Origin: Candidatus Anoxychlamydiales bacterium
GTDB lineage: Bacteria > Chlamydiota > Chlamydiia > Chlamydiales > SM23-39
Length of the DNA stretch: 44,199 nt
Assembly: GCA_011064875.1 (NCBI GenBank)
Contig: JAAKFV010000004.1
Coordinates: 1-44,199, forward strand
Reading direction: 5' to 3'
The notes under the pieces are model-generated. The model had not been told where the DNA came from. It did no database searches and saw only the letters and a program-made list of their open reading frames with translations. Positions 42,882-44,199 of this stretch are shown piece after piece (within the stretch, counting starts at the first letter, position 1; every line of letters begins with the position of its first letter). The position numbers were made by a program, and so were the translations under genes.

Positions 42882-42890
42882 AAAAAGCTT

Positions 42891-43316
42891 ATGGAAGAGA
42901 TATTTCATGATAGTCAAATTTTTGATGCAGCTTTGATCAACCTATATCAAATACTAATATGGGTAAGAGAGAGAGTTTCGAAATATTTTAGTCAAAAAGA
43001 TTTAGAAAAAATCGAGCTTGCAACAGAGGAAGCTGTAGTCAATATCATAAAACACGCTTACAAGAAAAAAAAAGGAAAAATTGAAATAGAAATTTCTGTA
43101 GATGAGACTCTGCATTTGATTTTTAAAGATAAAGGTCCAAAATTCAATCCGCTCAGCGTTAGAAAAAAAGTAGATTTTACTAAAGATATAAAAAAAAGAA
43201 AAGAGGGTGGTCTTGGTATTTTTTTTATTTTTCAATGTATGGATGAAGTGAAATATCAAAGAAAAGATTCATTTAACCTTTTAATAATGAAAAAGAAAAG
43301 AAATAAACTCTATTAA
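42891..43316 (+). CDS. rsbW: RsbW-like serine-protein kinase / anti-sigma factor
   Basis: A 141-residue GHKL-fold ATPase. The N box is EEAVVNIIKHAY (46-57), the G1 box is KDKGPKF (79-85) and the G2 box is GGLGIFFI (106-113). RsbW kinases phosphorylate anti-anti-sigma factors and can bind a sigma factor; in chlamydiae the RsbW (CT549) belongs to a partner-switching system. It starts 9 bases after the lptE-like gene with no good ribosome site, so it probably depends on the upstream transcript. It converges on the 43325 gene with only 8 bases between them. Confidence 0.92.
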   Translation: MEEIFHDSQIFDAALINLYQILIWVRERVSKYFSQKDLEKIELATEEAVVNIIKHAYKKKKGKIEIEISVDETLHLIFKDKGPKFNPLSVRKKVDFTKDIKKRKEGGLGIFFIFQCMDEVKYQRKDSFNLLIMKKKRNKLY

Positions 43317-43324
43317 AAATAGAA

Positions 43325-43966
43325 TTAAATATTCTTAATTTCAACGATTTCACCAAAAAGTTTATATTCGATTTCCATTCCATAATCTATATCAATTATT
43401 GGTTTTTTACTTATCGGATCGATATCATTAATTTTTTCAAACTCTTCTAGAGTTGTAGTCAAAAGTATCTGATGTAAAGCATCATCGAAAAAAATGTTTT
43501 TAGTTTTCAATATAGGATAAGGGGTATTCTTTATGTAATTTTCGTAATTTGACTTGATTTCAAAATATTTGGATTCATCTGCACTAGGTATATAAATACT
43601 AAGGTGATATCTTTTAATTTCAACTATTTTAATAGGTTCGATATCATAAGAAAAAGGATCAACTTTTTTTAAGATATCAATAGATTTTCTAAATAAGCAT
43701 AGAGCTACTTTTTTTACTGATTGAGTTGTTCTACAATAACCATTTTTTAATACAATTTTCTTCTTATCTAAAAAGCTTTTACAAGATTTGCTGCAGCTAG
43801 CCTGAGATGGAAAATACTCGTAAATTTTAGTAGATACATTACAAATCGAATCTATTAAAGATGGTTTTTCTTTGTCGATACAGGAGCTTTGTTTAATATT
43901 GGCATGGTAACACTCAAATGGTTTGATTAATCTAAATAACGAAGTTAAGCAATTAAACATATGCAT
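43325..43966 (-). CDS. cysteine-rich protein of unknown function
   Basis: A 213-residue protein that I do not recognise. The first 90 residues hold eight cysteines (about residues 6, 19, 29, 42, 58, 62, 77 and 89), including SCSKSCKSF. The C-terminal half has none and is rich in Ile, Lys and acidic residues with apparent beta strands (IKIVEIKRYHLSIYIPSADE; MEIEYKLFGEIVEIKNI). No clear signal peptide, and no Shine-Dalgarno before the ATG at 43966; a second in-frame ATG lies two codons later. It converges on rsbW. Cysteine-rich proteins are common in the chlamydial envelope, but that link is only suggestive. Confidence 0.65.
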   Translation of the reverse strand: MHMFNCLTSLFRLIKPFECYHANIKQSSCIDKEKPSLIDSICNVSTKIYEYFPSQASCSKSCKSFLDKKKIVLKNGYCRTTQSVKKVALCLFRKSIDILKKVDPFSYDIEPIKIVEIKRYHLSIYIPSADESKYFEIKSNYENYIKNTPYPILKTKNIFFDDALHQILLTTTLEEFEKINDIDPISKKPIIDIDYGMEIEYKLFGEIVEIKNI

Positions 43967-44199
43967 ATCTAGTAGTTACTGATTAAAATTAATTCGGAAG
44001 ATATTTTTGTAGTTTTAATATAAATTTGCAAAGCAAATTTATTATTTTTATCAAAAAAAAATAATTATTTTATATACAACTTAAAAAAAAAGGGGGAAGC
44101 CTTTTGAAAAAGAACTGATGATTTTTTGCCAAATATTTTATAAAAAATCTCCATGAATTTTGAAGAAATATTTTTTTTGTATAAACGACAACATTTTAA
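43967..44199. other. right-edge non-coding stretch
   Basis: No ORF of note and no RNA gene seen. The sequence is A+T-rich with long A runs and one isolated AAGGGGGAAG. It presumably holds the upstream region of the 43325 gene. Confidence 0.4.

Noticed and set aside
1-44199. CRISPR arrays, insertion-sequence transposases, rRNA or tRNA genes
   Set aside because: I looked through the intergenic regions and saw no regular spaced repeats, transposase motifs or tRNA-like cloverleaf ends; a tRNA scan could still find something I missed.

Overview
This window is a strongly A+T-rich piece of a chromosome from a member of the Chlamydiota (chlamydiae), probably an environmental or deep-branching lineage rather than a Chlamydia species. 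The assignment rests on gene content and order. One block carries gltX, tsp, euo (the chlamydia-specific developmental repressor), recJ, a fused secDF, uppS, cdsA and cmk/plsC. This matches the order I recall around CT441-CT453 of Chlamydia trachomatis. A second block carries trxA, then trmL/spoU, mip, aspS, hisS, uhpC, dnaE, a BamD-like gene, an LptE-like lipoprotein and rsbW, matching CT539-CT549. The two blocks are joined at cmk-plsC/trxA. Family or genus cannot be fixed from what I can see.

Layout. 1-706: start of a YD/RHS-repeat protein (cut by the left edge) behind a small membrane-anchored protein. 890-4413: tsp then gltX, both leftward. 4414-4714: divergent control region. 4715-5197: euo, with a strong terminator. 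5432-6025: a proline-rich gene whose frame continues past an amber codon. 6058-12472: secDF then recJ, leftward. 12758-14455: a composite serine-rich membrane protein. 14639-18395: a tight envelope-lipid operon, uppS-uppS-cdsA-cmk/plsC. 18459-19000: trxA plus a DUF2905 gene. 19001-28226: accessory island, namely a YhcG-type nuclease gene flanked by 70-bp direct repeats, three proteins of unknown function, a 1066-residue TPR/possible cysteine-hydrolase protein and a leucine-rich-repeat protein. 28359-29033: a uracil phosphoribosyltransferase with an export-type leader. 29069-33278: hisS-aspS-mip-trmL operon (leftward). 33454-34800: a secreted eight-repeat Asp-box protein. 34886-35470: unknown. 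35651-43316: uhpC, an unknown gene, dnaE, bamD-like, lptE-like, rsbW. 43325-43966: unknown cysteine-rich protein.

How the genes fit together. The core genes cover translation (gltX, aspS, hisS, trmL), envelope building (uppS, cdsA, plsC, bamD-like, lptE-like, secDF), import of host sugar phosphate (uhpC), replication and repair (dnaE, recJ) and control of the developmental cycle (euo, rsbW). The accessory genes look like host-interaction candidates: eukaryote-like LRR and TPR repeats, a membrane protein with C-terminal tyrosine-containing repeats, and a secreted propeller-like protein. They sit between conserved genes, and several have inverted repeats at or near their promoters.

The most interesting items are: the repeat-bounded YhcG cassette, which duplicates the 3' end of its neighbour; two metabolic enzymes (a UppS paralogue and Upp) with hydrophobic leaders that should export them; the Cmk-PlsC fusion; the possible permuted papain-like domain in the 1066-residue protein; and the in-frame amber codon just downstream of euo.
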